DNA of 64,000 nucleotides from Saccharum officinarum (taxonomy: Eukaryota > Streptophyta > Magnoliopsida > Poales > Poaceae): the NCBI GenBank assembly GCA_020631735.1, contig CM036179.1, positions 28,697,063-28,761,062 of the forward strand, read 5' to 3'. Below are positions 22,007 through 34,524 of the stretch, piece by piece (the first letter of the stretch is position 1; the number at the start of each line of letters is the position of its first letter). Made by a program: the position numbers and the translations under genes. The notes below the pieces were generated by a model. It was given only the letters and a program-made list of their open reading frames with translations. It ran no database searches and was not told the DNA's origin.

Positions 22007-23989
22007 TGAAAGTCCTATGTTTGGTGTTGGTAATTAGTGACAATGCCTAAGTACTAATCCTATGCCTAAGTTGTATGTAGCATATGAGGATTAGTACACT
22101 CTAAGGTTGGTGGCAAGATGGACATGGTGATCATGATGGCCACACTTGGATTTGGACGCAACCCTACGTGATCAAGGCAAAGGTATATGCTTAAGGGTTG
22201 TATTTTAGTAACCAAGACACCTAGTGGGTGTGGTTACATTATAGGATAGATAGCCATACTATAAAGAGGGGAATGACGCGGCAATTGAACTCCTAAGTGC
22301 CTCTAGGTGTGCATTTCATAATCATATGCATTTGGATAGAACTAATAACGCCTCGAAAAATGATTGTGAAAATGCTAACACACTCACACATGACGAGATC
22401 ACTTGGTGGTGTCAGCACGTTTGTGAAGGCGGTGGAGTTTGAGCGGTAGAGAGGGTTTGGGGTCCTCTCTCCCTTCTGCCGAGCTTGCGAGGCGGGATTT
22501 AAGCGTTTTCGAGGAGTTGAAATGACTATTTTCCACTACGTCGGAAGTCCGGAAAAAAAACGGAGGCGAACGGAGGTCACAGAGGTGACCGGACGCTGAA
22601 CCGGACGCGGTCTTTGCATGACCGGACGCGTCCGGTCAGTGTTCAGTGTCTGCGCGGTTTTTAGGTTGATGATCGGACGCGCAGCGTGTCCGGTCACTGA
22701 CGATCGGACGCGTCCGGTCGTTCAGGGAGCTTACTGGACTCTAACCGGACGCTGGCACTGTCGCGTCCGATCATTTCTCCAGCGCGTCTGGTCATTGTGT
22801 TGTTATGCGCTGCTCAGGCTGAACAGCGCGTCCGGTCAGTCACGGGATCGGCGCGTCCGGTCGTTCGCAGCGCGTCCGGTCTGCGCGTCAAGCGCGTCCG
22901 GTCGTTGCTTCGCAGTTAGCCGTTGTGCGACCGGTGCGTCCGGTCAGTTGGACCAGCGCGTCCGGTCAGTGCTTCGTGACTTAGCCGTTGCGCGACCGGC
23001 GCGTCCGGTCAGTTGGACCAGCGCGTCCGGTCTGCGCGATTTCAGCTGTTTAAGTTTCTAACGGCTCTATTCGAAGGGGTACGTCTATAAATACTCGTTG
23101 GCCGGCTCAAGGCTCTCTCTCTTGAATATTTGACATACTTGTGAGCACTTTGAGCTAAGCAACTCCCCTCCCACTCTTCTCTCTTGCTTCGTTGCATATT
23201 CGAAGTGAGATTGAGTGTTCCAAGTGCATTTGCATTGTGAGATAGCATCTAGTTGGCACTTGGTGGTTGATTTACTGCGGGATTCTTGTTTCTCTTGGTG
23301 GTTGCCGCCACCTAGATGGCTTGGAGCAGCTTGGAGGCGTTGGCAAGAGTTGGTGATTGTTCTCGGCCACCTCCGATGATTGTGAGGGGTTTGTGCCTAC
23401 CTCGGCGAAGCGCCAAAGGCAACGTTAGTGAATTGCTCGTGTCATTGCAACCTTTTGCCATTTGGTAGGTTCTTGTGGCGCCTTTTGAGAGGCTCGGTGT
23501 GAGACCGATTAGCCACCGAACCACGTGATGAAGAGGGACACAACGAGGACAAGCGTGCCGGCAAGCACGTGAACTTCGGGATAAATCTTCGTGTCATCAC
23601 TTTCATATTGTGATTGATTGATCCCGGTGTTCGGTTATCTTGGTATTTATTGTTAATCATATTGGTTGGCTCATTACTTCGCCCCTCGGTGAAACTCTCC
23701 TAACTCAACTCCGCTTTACTTTCTTAGTTATCTTTGCTAGCTAGTTAGCTTTGCTAGAGTAGCTCTTTTGTGTAGCTTGCTAGTTGTAGTTGTAGTTATC
23801 TTCTCGGTTTGACTTATGCGGTTGAATGCAACTACTAGAATTGTGTTTTGGATAGGTGGCTTGCAAACACCCCGTCGGCTAAGCAAAACTCGCATCTCGC
23901 TTTTTGTTATATTGATAAACCTGTTTAGCTTGTCTTTGTAGAAAATTTTAAAAGGTTATTCACCCCCCTCTAGCCATCAAGACCTTTCA
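22007..23989 (+). repeat. 5' LTR of the Sirevirus
   Basis: 1,983 bp. A dense cluster of GACCGGACGCGTCCGGTC-type palindromes and GCGCGTCCGGTCAG half-units occupies about 22590-23035. The TATA box TATAAATA follows at 23086-23093 and then TTGGCCGGC. The 147-codon frame at 22618-23061 is a translation of these repeats, not a gene. Confidence 0.95.
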
Positions 23990-23991
23990 AG

Positions 23992-24004
23992 TGGTATCAG
24001 AGTC
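23992..24004 (+). other. Primer-binding site (initiator tRNA-Met)
   Basis: TGGTATCAGAGTC lies two bases after the LTR end. It matches the primer site of the other elements except at the penultimate base. Confidence 0.85.
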
Positions 24005-24043
24005 GTGGTTACCGTTTTCAAGGCTTAACAACCTCGGTGTAAG

Positions 24044-26221
24044 ATGGCTCAAGTTGTGTTCAACCATGTCGGGGGCAAGCCTCCATTCTTTGATGGTGTC
24101 ACATCTTTTGATCATTGGAAAAGAAAGATGAAGCAATATCTTGGCTCTATTCATGAGAACGTTTGGAAGGTGACACACCATGATTATGCTATCATTGATC
24201 CCGACAACCTCACCAACAATGATCGCATCAATAACCAATACAACACTATGGCTCTCAATACTCTCTACAATGGGATTGATGCAAAGGTCTTTGAGCAAAT
24301 CAAGGATCTTGAGATGGCAAGTGAAGTGTGGACAAGATTAGAGGAAACATATGAGGGCACTTCAACGGTAAAGAGTGCCAAGCTCTATATGCTCAAGGAT
24401 AAGTTTGCAAGCTTCAAGATGAAGGATGATGAGTCCATACCGGAGATGTTCTATAGGCTACAAGTTATTGTCAATGATCTCAAGAGCCTAGGAGAAGATG
24501 TCAAGGACAAGGACTTTTCACATAAGTTCTTGATGAACTTACCTAAGAAGTTTGCTATCTTGAGGAAGATGATCCAAAGAGAGGGTTTGGACAAGGTGAC
24601 TCTAAACCAAGTGCTTGGAGATGTCATGACCGATGCTCAATATGATGATGATGAAGATGAAGATGAGAAGAAGGAGATCAAGGTCAAGCAAGAGAAGCCC
24701 ATTGCATTCAAGGCTTCATCCTCTAAGGGCAAGAGCAAGGTGGAGAGCGATGATGATGATCCATTTGATGATGAGACCATGGCCCTCCTAGTACACAAGA
24801 TGGGGAGGTTCATGAAGAAGAAAGGATATGGTGCAAGAAAGAGAAGGGACTTCATGAAGGCAAAGGAGGTGCTTTGCTACAATTGCAATAGCCCCGATCA
24901 TGTAGTGGCAAAGTGCCCCTATGAAAACAAGAGATATCATGATGGGGAGTTGAAGTTGAAGAAGAACAAGAAGGAGAAGAAAGCAAAGAAGAGCTTCACA
25001 TTCAACAAGAAGAAGAAGGGTGGTGGCTATGTGGTCACTTGGGATAGTGATAACTCCGATAGTGATGATGATAGCTCTAGTGATGATGAGAAGACCACTC
25101 GGCGAGCCATTGCAAACATTGTCCTCTCCAACAAGCCATCCATCTTCGACACTACATCGACATGCCTTATGGCCAAGCCTACCAAGGTAAAACATGATGA
25201 TAGTGATGATGATTCTTGTGCTAGTGATGATTGTAGGAGTGATGATGAGGAGGATGAGGACTACTCCAAGGATGATCTATTGGGCATAATAGATCAAATG
25301 AGCAAGGGCTACAAGAGGACAACCAAGAAATACAAAATATTAGAACAAGAGTTCATTGCCAAGAGTTATAAAAATGATGTCTTGATGGGGGAGCTTGTTG
25401 CTCTCAAAAAGAGTAAGGAGTGCAAAGGAATTGAACAAGAGCTCAAAGCTCTTAGAAAATCCTTTGATGAGCTAGAGGCCTCTTGTGAGTGTCTAAAGGA
25501 AGACCACGAGGATCTTGAAATTGCTCACACTAGGCTTAAGGAAGCCCACTCCACTCTACTTGAGCTCATCAAGGAAAAGAACCTCAAGTTGAAGAAGCTC
25601 ATGAAGGAAGTGAAGGAGGAGCAAGTGATTGTCACTTGTGATATTGGACTAACATGTGATATTATTGATGATTCTTTATTTGTTGGTCCTACTAATGCTT
25701 CATGTAGCTCATCATCATCCACCACAACCAACTCTATCTCTACTGCTAGTGATTCATCACTTATGGTTGAGAATGAGACTCTCAAGAGAGAAGTGGATGA
25801 TCTCACCCGCGCATTAGGCAATGCCTATGGTGGGGATGCCCGCTTGCTAAAATGCTTGGGTAGCCAAAGGTTCTATCTTAACAAAGAAGGTTTGGGCTAT
25901 ACTCCCAAGAAGGGCAAGGCGGCATTTGCTACTCCAAAGCCTCGCTTTGTGAAGAGCAATGGTCGTTATTGCAATAGATGCAAGCAAGTTGGGCATCTAG
26001 AGATTAATTACAATAAAATGAACAAGAATAAGAAAAATGCTAATGTACCTTACATTCCTTTTGATTCTTGTTATGTGCTTACCAAGGGTGAGAAAGATGT
26101 GCATGCTAAGTTTGTTGGTACACCAATTGTGGGCCCAAAGAAGAAGACCATTTGGGTACTAAAGAGCTTAGTTACTAACCTCCAAGGACCCAAGCAAGTA
26201 TGGGTACCTAAAAGACATTAA
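24044..26221 (+). CDS. gag: Sirevirus Gag polyprotein (capsid/nucleocapsid)
   Basis: 725 residues in one frame from an ATG 54 nt after the LTR. The N-terminal third is the copia gag domain (motifs FDHWKRKMKQYL and VWTRLEETYEG). A lysine- and acid-rich middle follows. One good CCHC knuckle is at residues 278-291 (CYNCNSPDHVVAKC). A long predicted coiled coil spans about 425-530. A second knuckle at residue 643 (CNRCKQVGHLEINYNK) has lost its last Cys. The protein ends VWVPKRH. Gag forms the particle that holds the element RNA. The frame is open, so this product may still be made even though pol is broken. Pol lies in the same frame after two stops. Confidence 0.9.
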   Translation: MAQVVFNHVGGKPPFFDGVTSFDHWKRKMKQYLGSIHENVWKVTHHDYAIIDPDNLTNNDRINNQYNTMALNTLYNGIDAKVFEQIKDLEMASEVWTRLEETYEGTSTVKSAKLYMLKDKFASFKMKDDESIPEMFYRLQVIVNDLKSLGEDVKDKDFSHKFLMNLPKKFAILRKMIQREGLDKVTLNQVLGDVMTDAQYDDDEDEDEKKEIKVKQEKPIAFKASSSKGKSKVESDDDDPFDDETMALLVHKMGRFMKKKGYGARKRRDFMKAKEVLCYNCNSPDHVVAKCPYENKRYHDGELKLKKNKKEKKAKKSFTFNKKKKGGGYVVTWDSDNSDSDDDSSSDDEKTTRRAIANIVLSNKPSIFDTTSTCLMAKPTKVKHDDSDDDSCASDDCRSDDEEDEDYSKDDLLGIIDQMSKGYKRTTKKYKILEQEFIAKSYKNDVLMGELVALKKSKECKGIEQELKALRKSFDELEASCECLKEDHEDLEIAHTRLKEAHSTLLELIKEKNLKLKKLMKEVKEEQVIVTCDIGLTCDIIDDSLFVGPTNASCSSSSSTTTNSISTASDSSLMVENETLKREVDDLTRALGNAYGGDARLLKCLGSQRFYLNKEGLGYTPKKGKAAFATPKPRFVKSNGRYCNRCKQVGHLEINYNKMNKNKKNANVPYIPFDSCYVLTKGEKDVHAKFVGTPIVGPKKKTIWVLKSLVTNLQGPKQVWVPKRH

Positions 26222-26260
26222 ATTGTTTTGTAGGTAAATTACAAGGCCGGAGGAAGACAT
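26222..26260 (+). other. Gag-pol junction with splice-acceptor-like tract
   Basis: After the gag TAA (26219-26221) comes ATTGTTTTGTAGGTAAATTA. The TAG at 26231-26233 is a second in-frame stop, but TTGTTTTGTAG also resembles a 3' splice site just before the protease. A matching TTGTTTGTAG follows gag in the other element (5620-5629). Confidence 0.4.
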
Positions 26261-29200
26261 TTGGTGCTTGATAGTGGGTGCTCTCAACATATGACCGGTG
26301 ATTCAAGAATGTTCAACTCTCTCAAATCAAATGATAGTGGCATTGATAGTATCACATTTGGTGACAATAGCAAGGGTGATGTCAAGGCTCTTGGAAGGAT
26401 TGCAATCTCAAATGATCATAGCATTTCCAATGTGCTCTTAGTTGAAAAGTTGAACTTCAATCTTCTCTCGGTTGCTCAATTGCGTGATCTTGGTTTCAAG
26501 TGCATATTTGGTGTTGATGATATAGAGATAGTTAGTGTTGATGGCTCCAACTTGATCTTTAAAGGCTTTAGATATGAGAATCTATACTTGGTTGATTTCA
26601 ATGCTAGTGACACTCAACTTTCAACATGCTTGCTCACCAAATCAAGTATGAGTTGGTTATGGCATAGAAGACTTGGTCATGTTGGCATGAAGCAATTGAA
26701 CAAGTTAGTGAAGCATGACTTAGTTAGAGGCTTGAAGGATGTCACATTTGAGAAAGATAAGCTATGTAGTGCATGTCAAGCCGGAAAGCAAGTGGGCAAC
26801 ACTCATCCATTGAAAAGCATTATGAGTACTTCCAAGGCATTTGAGTTGTTGCACATGGATCTATTTAGGCCAACTACATACACAAGCATTGGTGGCAATA
26901 AGTATGGCTTTGTGATTATGGATGATTTCACTAGATATACATGGGTATTCTTTCTTGGGGACAAAAGTGATGTATTTGACATATTCAAGAAATTCATCAA
27001 GAGAGTACAAAATGAGTTTGAAACCACAATCAAGAAAGTGAGAAGTGACAATAGAAGTGAGTTTAGAAACACAAGAGTTGATGAGCTATGTGATGAGCTT
27101 GGAATCAAACATCAATTCTCGGCCAAGTATACACCTCTATCAAATGGCCTAGTTGAGAGGAAGAATAGAACCTTAATTGATATGGCAAGATCAATGTTGA
27201 ATGAGTATAATGTGAGTTATTAATTTTGGGCCGAAGCAATCAACACGGCTTGTTTCTATAGCAACCGCCTCTATTGCCACAAGTTCATAGAGAAGACACC
27301 ATATGAGATCTTAAATGAAAGAAAGCCTAACATTGCATACTTTCGGGTATTTGGTTGCAAATGCTACATCTTGAAGAAGGGCACTAGATTGAGCAAGTTT
27401 GAGAAGAAATGTGATGAAGGATTCTTACTTGGTTACTCCACTACTAGCAAAGCTTATAGAGTTTGGAATTTGGCTAGTGGTTTACTTGAAGAAGTTCATG
27501 ATGTTGAATTTGATGAAACAAATGGCTCTCAAAATGAAGAAGATAACTTGAATGATGTGAGAGGAACTCAATTGACCAATGCTATGAAAGAAATGGATAT
27601 TGGTAATATTAGGCCAAAGCAAGTGATTGATGTGGATGACAACAAAGATCAAGTGCTCCAAAGTCCAATCACTCAAGCTAGTGGTTCTCTAATGCAAAAT
27701 CAAGCTAGTACATCATCTCCAACTTATGATCAACATCAACATCCAAGCAATCAAGTCCAAGTGCTTCAACCAACTAACATTGCAAGAGATCATCCATTGG
27801 ATTCTATCATTGGTGACATACAAAAGGGAGTTCAAACTAGATCAAGATTGGTATCTTTTTGTGCTCACTCTTCTTTTGTGTCAATGGAAGAACCCAAGGA
27901 CATTGATAAAGCATTGAGAGATCCGTATTAGGTAAATGCAATGCATGAAGAGCTCAACAACTTTAAGAGAAATGAAGTATAGAAACTAGTTAAGAGGCCT
28001 AAGGATCACAATGTCATTGGAACAAGATGGGTCTTTCGCAACAAGCAAGATCAAGATGGGATAGTAGTAAGGAACAAAGCAAGACTAGTGGCTCAAGGTT
28101 ACACACAAATAGAGGGTCTTGACTTTGGTGAAACATATGCCCCGGTTGCAAGATTGGAAACAATTAGGATCTTACTTGCCTATGCTTGTGCTCACAATAT
28201 CAAGTTATATCAAATGGATGTGAAGAGTGCATTTCTCAATGGGTACATTTAGAAGAGGTGTATGTGGAGCAACCTCCCGGTTTTGAAGATGACAAGAAAC
28301 CCAACCATGTATATAAGTTGAGAAAAGCTTTATATGGATTGAAGCAAGCACCTAGAGCATGGTATGAAAGATTGAGGGACTTCTTACTATCCAAAGGGTT
28401 TGTCATGGGCAAAGTTGATACAACACTATTCACCAAGAAGATTGGGAAAGACTTGTTTGTGTTGCAAATATATGTTGATGATATCATATTCGGTTCAACC
28501 AATAAAGATTATTATGATGAGTTTGGGAAAATGATGGCAAAGGAATTTGAAATGTCAATGATTGGTGAACTTAGTTTCTTTCTTGGACTTCAAATCAAAC
28601 AAATGAAAGAAGGAACATTTGTAAGCCAAACCAAATACATAAATGATATGCTAAAGAAGTTTGGTATGGAAGATGCAAAAGGAATCACTACTCCAATGAG
28701 CACTAGTAGAAGCTTGGATAGTGACAAGAATGGCAATATGGTGGATCAAAAGCTATATAGATCAATGATTGGTAGCCTACTCTATGTGACGGCATCAAGG
28801 TCCGATGTGATGTTTTGTGTATGCATGTGTGCAAGATTTCAAGCCTTACCAAGAGAAAGTCATTTGAAGGCAACAAAGAGAATATTGAGGTACTTAAAGC
28901 ATACACAAGATGTTGGATTATGGTATCCCAAAGGTACAAGATTTGAGCTAGTTGGATATTCGGATTCCGACTATGCCGGTGACAAAGTGGAGAGAAAGAG
29001 CACCTCCGGGACTTGTCAATTGTTGGAAAGATCACTTGTCTCATGGTCATCCAAGAAGCAAAATAGTATTGCACTATCTACCGCCGAAGCCGAATACATC
29101 GCCGCGGGTAGTTGTTGTTTACAAATCTTGTGGATGAAGGCAACATTGAAGGATTTTGGAATCAATTTCAAGAATATGCCATTGCTATGTGACAATGAAA

Positions 29201-29424
29201 GTGCCGTGAAGCTAACCAACAATCCGGTTCAACATCAAAGAACAAAGCATATTGATGTTCGCCATCACTTTATTAGAGATCATCAACAAAAGGGTGACAT
29301 TGCTATTGAGAGTGTGGGCACCGAAGATCAATTAGCAGATCTATTCACCAAGCCACTTGATGAGAAGAGATTTCACAAGCTAAAGAATGAGTTGAACATA
29401 CTTGACTTCTCTAACATGAGTTGA
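26261..29424 (+). pseudogene. pol: Broken Sirevirus pol (protease, integrase, RT, RNase H)
   Basis: Domains in order: aspartic protease (LDSGCSQHMTGD, about 26264), GAG-pre-integrase zinc region (HRRLGHVGMKQL to CSACQAGKQ), integrase core (LLHMDLF, KVRSDNRSEF, NGLVERKNRTL), copia reverse transcriptase with YVDD at 28471-28482, and RNase H (SDSDYAGD, STAEAEYIAA) ending at 29424. The frame is interrupted by TAA at 27221-27223 and by TAG at 27929-27931 and 27980-27982. A one-base loss at about 28249-28252 moves the rest to another frame. The integrase also shows Arg in DNRSEF, where a small residue is usual. These lesions rule out a full-length Pol, so any recent movement needed enzymes from another copy. 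Confidence 0.92.
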
Positions 29425-30537
29425 TGCACCTCCATATATGACATGCCTCTCCTTCGAGCCCCAAGGTACAATTGGTTGACATGTCATACATTCTATGCTA
29501 AGGACTTGTTTAGTGCATCTAGTCATAATTTACATGTTCTAGGCTCATTCATGAAAATCAAATGAATTTGAAGTTTATATGGTGCCACTATTGTTTCTAT
29601 GACTTGTATGATCTAGTGGTAGCATATAACTTGTTTAAGTAGCTTGTGATCCTAAGTGTTTAATCTAGAAAACTTGTCTAAATATTTGCTTCAACATGGT
29701 GCATGATAACCCTTCTAGTGAGGTGTGAAGAAGCTTGTCCTTGGATCAAACCGAAGCATTTTATTTATGCAAGCAATCTAGGTTGAATCACAAACTTGAT
29801 CCTCACCCCTTTTTTCAACATGATAATCTATCTAAAATTGGTCCCTTGTGGTCATTGGTGCCAAAGGGGGAGAAATTGTTGTTCACAAAGATAGAACTCA
29901 AAGGAGGAGAAGCACAAAGGGGGAGAAAAATGTTGTTCACAAAGATAATTTTGAGCACACAAGTAGCTCTTAAATATGAATGTTGCATCTACATGTGCAC
30001 TTCATATGTATGATGCATAGTTATGCATTTCTTTTTCTCCGATACTTTGCTTGTGTGGTGACTTGCTAGTATAATTTGAATGATGCATTGAGGTACTAGC
30101 ATGAATAGGAAGTAGTTAGATTTCTCTTGCTTTATGTTTTTCAAAGTGGTACTAGAGCCTTGCTTATAATGTTGATCTCACGAGATTTCTAGTTATGTTT
30201 GTGTTTTTACAAGTGGTATCTAACTACACAAGGTGCTAAGATGGTGTTTATCGCTACTCCGATGGTATCACGCTTCAAAGGTCTATAATCTTAAACACTT
30301 AGCACCTATTGGTAGTCAATGCTCATATACTTTCCTATCTAACATGTATGCTTCCAAAATCCAAACATATATCATACATGTAGGGGGAGCCATTGCTATC
30401 AATTTGAATTCATGATCACATGTCCATAATTCTTACACATGGTAATATACTTGGACAATGTGATATGGGTTCAATCTAAATTTTCATCATAATATTTTTG
30501 TGAAAGGGTTGTCACCAATTACCAACAAGGGGGAGAT
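29425..30537 (+). other. 3' untranslated region of the Sirevirus
   Basis: About 1.1 kb without a real gene; the 92-codon frame at 29735-30013 overlaps polypurine tracts and looks fortuitous. It holds blocks shared with the gag-only element, such as GATAACCCTT...GTGAAGAAGCTTGTC near 29706-29750 and CTTGCTTATAATGTTGATCT near 30160. There are three GGGGGAG tracts and repeated GTGGTAT-type words. No envelope-like frame is present. Confidence 0.7.
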
Positions 30538-32496
30538 TGAAAGTCCTATATTTGGTGTTGGTAATTAGTGACAATGCCTAAGTACTAATCCTATGCCTAA
30601 GTTGTATGTAGCATATGAGGATTAGTACATTCCAAGGTTGGTGCCAAGATGGACATGGTGATCATGATGGCCACACTTGGATTTGGACGCAACCTTATGT
30701 GATCAAGGCAAAGGTATATGCTTAAGGGTTGTATTTTAGTAACCAAGACACCTAGTGGGTGTGGTTACATTATAGGATAGATAGCCGTACTATAAAGAGG
30801 GGAATGACGCGGCTATTGAACTCCTAAGTGCCTCTAGGTGTGCATTTCATAATCATATGCATTTGGATAGAACTAATAATGCCTCGAAAAATAATTGTGA
30901 AAATGCTAACACACTCACACATGACGAGATCACTTGGTGGTGTTAGCACGTTTACAAAGGCGGTGGAGTTTGAGCGGTAGAGAGGGTTTGGGGTCCTCTC
31001 TCCCTCCCGCCGAGCTTGCGAGGCGGGATTCAGGCGTTTTCGAGGAGTTGAAATGACTATTTTCCACTACGCCGGAAGTCTGGAAAAGAAACAGAGGCGA
31101 ACGGAGGTCACAGAGGTGACCGGACGCTGAACCGGACGCGGTCTTTGCATGACCGGACGCGTCCGGTCAGTGTTCAGTGTCTGCGTGGTTTTCAGGTTGA
31201 TGATCGGACGCGTAGCGCGTCCGGTCACTGACGATCGGACGCGTCCGGTCATTCAGGGAGCTTACTAGACTCTAACCGGACGCTGGCACTGTCGCGTCCG
31301 GTGATTTCTCCAGCGTGTCCGGTCATTGTGTTGTTGTGCGCTGCTCAGGCTGACCAGCGCGTCCGGTCAGTCACGGGACCGGCGCGTCCGGTCTGCGCGT
31401 CAAGCGTGTCCGGTCGTTGCTTCGCAGTTAGCCGTTGTGCGACCGGCGCGTCCGGTCAGTTGGACCAGCGCGTCCGGTCAGTGCTTCGCGACTTAGTCGT
31501 TACGCGACCGGCGCGTCCGGTCAGTTGGACCAGCGCGTCCGGTCAGCGCGATTTCAGCTGTTTAAGTTTCTAATGGCTCTATTCGAAGAGGTACGTCTAT
31601 AAATACTCGTTGGCCGGCTCAAGGCTCTCTCTCTCTCGAACATTTGACATACTTGTGAGCACTTTGAGCTAAGCAACTCCCCTCCCACTCATCTCTCTTG
31701 CTTCTTTGCATATTCGAAGTGAGATTGAGTGTTCCAAGTGCATTTGCATTGTGAGATAGTATCTAGTTGACACTTGGTGGTTGATTTGCTGCGGGATTCT
31801 TGTTTCTCTTGGTGGTTGCCGCCACCTAGACGGCTTGGAGCAGCTTGGAGGCGTTGGCAAGAGTTGGTGATTGTTCTCGGCCACCTCCGGTGATTGTGTT
31901 GTGCCTACCTCGGCGAAGCACCAAAGGCAACATTAGTGAATTGCTCGTGTCATTGCAACCTTTTGTCATTTGGTAGGTTCTTGTGGCGTCTTTTGAGAGG
32001 CTCGGTGTGAGACCGATTAGCCACCGAACCACGTGGTGAAGAGGGACACAACGGGGACTAGCGTGCCGGCAAGCACGTGAACCTCGGGATAAATCTTTGT
32101 GTTATCACTTTCATATTGTGATTGATTGATCCCGGTGTTCGGTTATCTTGGTATTTATTGTTGTTCATATTGATTGGCTCATTACTTTGCCCCTCGGTGA
32201 AACTCTCATAACTCAACTCCGCTTTACTTTCTTAGTTATCTTTGCTAGCTAGTTAGCTTTGCTAGAGTAGCTCTTTTGTGTAGCTTGCTAGTTGTAGTTG
32301 TAGTTACCTTCTCGGTTTGACTTGTACGGTTGAGTGCAACTACTAGAATTATGTTTTGGATAGGTGGCTTGCAAACACCCCGTAGGCTAAGCAAAACTCG
32401 CATCTCGCTTTTTGTTATATTGATAAACTTGTTTAGCTTGTCTTTGTAGAAAATTTTAAAAGTCTATTCACCCCCTCTAGCCATCAAGACCTTTCA
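30538..32496 (+). repeat. 3' LTR of the Sirevirus
   Basis: 1,959 bp. It is close to the 5' LTR, with scattered substitutions and small indels, mostly in the palindrome cluster (about 31110-31560) and near 31890. The TATA box is at 31598-31605. Confidence 0.95.
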
Positions 32497-34335
32497 CCCG
32501 TAGCACAATCACCACACCCAGTAGCAACAACTCCCTCCTTCGCCAGCACAGCTGAACCACCACCACCACTAGCTCCCTCCTCCGCCCCTGGCGCAGCGCA
32601 GCAGCCCCCGCCTCCCGTCTCCTATGGCAATAACCGCAACACGCCCTGCCCAGCTATAGGTCTACCGTCTATGCGCCTGTTGTGGTAGTGCCGGGTCCGA
32701 GTCGGCCGCTACCCCAACCAAATCTCCCCCATAGCCGCCTCCTCCATCAGCCATGCCAACTCCTCCGTAGCCCTGGCTAGCACAGCAAGATTTAGCAGGG
32801 CAACAGGTTCCATCGGCCAAGAGGAAACTATATAGTGGCGGTCCCGTCGTTATCGCCAATGGAGTTGCTGGCAGCAAGTGGCAAGCCCAAGGGGTACTGC
32901 CAAGTGCTCACGTTTAACACTACTTTAGGTTCAATGGAACCAGGCGAGGGCCATGGGAGTTTAAAGACATGGGTAGAAAAGACATTTCCTCGGCCTCTCT
33001 CTTAAAAACTAAAGAAAATAATTATTATGATGTGTTATGATAAAGATAAACACTTTTATAATGGTAATAGGAAATTTCGGAATTGAAGGTGTCCATCAGT
33101 ATATACCATATTTCTCCAATGTATCATAGCAAAAAATTCCCTAAAATAGATTATAACTTTTAAATAAATTGTATAGAAAAGATAACAGATAAATTTTTGC
33201 CCGTCCGTCTCGCATGGACTATTTTTAATTTTCCTTTTCTCTTTTTCATGGGCGCATCCAGAGTTCTTATTTTTGTCGAGCCTAGCACCCTCTGCCCTTG
33301 CACGACCTCAGCCTAGGCACTTCATAGCCAGGCAGAGAGTAAGCCATCATGCACTTCGGCATAGCCAATGGTAGAACCAGACTTATATCTTATGGTATGC
33401 CATTGCCACCCAAAAACATTCCTATAAAATTTGGTAAAATCATTTCACAAAATAATTGTCAAATTTGCAACGTAATTTGGTATACATGCACTAAATAACA
33501 CTATAAATCTTAAATTTGAAAATTAAGTTGAAAACATTTACAAATTACAGTATAAATAGTTCAAAAGGCATTCTGATAATTCAAAAAATATATATAGGTA
33601 TAAAAGAGAGCAAGAGACTTATGATACTACTTATCCGATCTTTTGGGTGACGTGTTTGGGTGACGTGTTTTAAGGGACGTGAATGTCTTGGTTATACCGA
33701 TTTCATCCAGTACAGAAAAAATATCCCGCTTAATGAATATGACTGGACGATTATCCAAAAGATTATCATCCATATATCAGTTTCGTCTTCTCTAGTAAGT
33801 TTTTCTTGTTTCTTTTTTTTTACAAATACATATTATACATCCTCTGCTTGCTGAAACCACAAGGTAGATCCACATCGTCGACCACCGCGCGCACTAAGTC
33901 TTCCCACCAACCAGGGCCAAACAATGTTTTTGGATGAGCGTGGCAGGCAACCAAACAGAGAAATCACAAAAGATTCTGCATAAAGCAATCAGGCGACCAA
34001 ACAGAGAAAGCACAAAAAGCCTCCGCATACGCAGAGCCTGGCCAAGGAAATATAAGCAACCAATCAGGCTAACGGAGAATGGAGTTTGGAGAGAAAGGAA
34101 GAAAAATGGACGCAGCCACAGCCCATGGGCTCTAGGAGAAGATAAGGTTCACCACCAAACTTTTGTAATTGGAAAAATGGTCCCCAAAACATTTCATTGT
34201 CTTTCGTTATCTTCTTTATGCCTTGGAATCTTATGGATAACATCTGATAATATTTCAGGATGATTCAGCTTATGTGTATGGTGTATTGACGATCACATAT
34301 TTTTCTATTAGAAAACAAATACATACAACATCTAA
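32497..34335. other. Intergenic; possible gene fragment at the left
   Basis: 32502-32960 is C-rich and continues the sequence before 22007. A short stretch near 32810-32890 reads PSAKRKLYSGGPVVIANGVA in one plus frame, but there is no longer open frame or known domain. The rest is AT-rich. A small tandem duplication of GGGTGACGTGTTT lies at about 33645-33672. Confidence 0.35.
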
Positions 34336-34524
34336 GGGCATGATTGGTTGGCTTCCAAAATATGTCAAGCTAAAGATTTGGTAAGAATTTTAGCTATTAT
34401 TTGGTTTGCTACCAAAATTTGCTAACTTCTCACATTTTGCTAGCTAAATTCATGGCAAATTTTTAACCAAACTTTCGCTTGTCAAACTGGCATGGCAAAT
34501 TTTAGCCACAAACCAATCAAGCCC
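34336..34524. mobile_element. Tourist-like MITE
   Basis: 189 bp. The left end GGGCATGATTGGTTGGCT and the inverse of the right end (GGGCTTGATTGGTTTGTG) are terminal inverted repeats. Flanking triplets are TAA and TAT, a near-match to the usual 3-bp duplication. It has no coding capacity. Confidence 0.7.

Larger units (their letters stand above)
22007..32496 (+). mobile_element. Sirevirus (Ty1/copia) LTR retrotransposon with gag and broken pol
   Basis: LTRs are 22007-23989 and 30538-32496, beginning TGAAAGTCCTAT and ending AAGACCTTTCA. The 5-bp duplication CCCGT is perfect (22002-22006 and 32497-32501). The primer site TGGTATCAGAGTC starts at 23992. The final polypurine tract AAGGGGGAGA lies at 30527-30536. 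Further AAAGGGGGAGAA tracts occur near 29863 and 29915, a Sirevirus hallmark. Gag is one long frame; pol runs in the order protease, integrase, reverse transcriptase and RNase H but has several stops and a frameshift. The host sequence on both sides is C-rich and continuous across the insertion. Confidence 0.95.
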
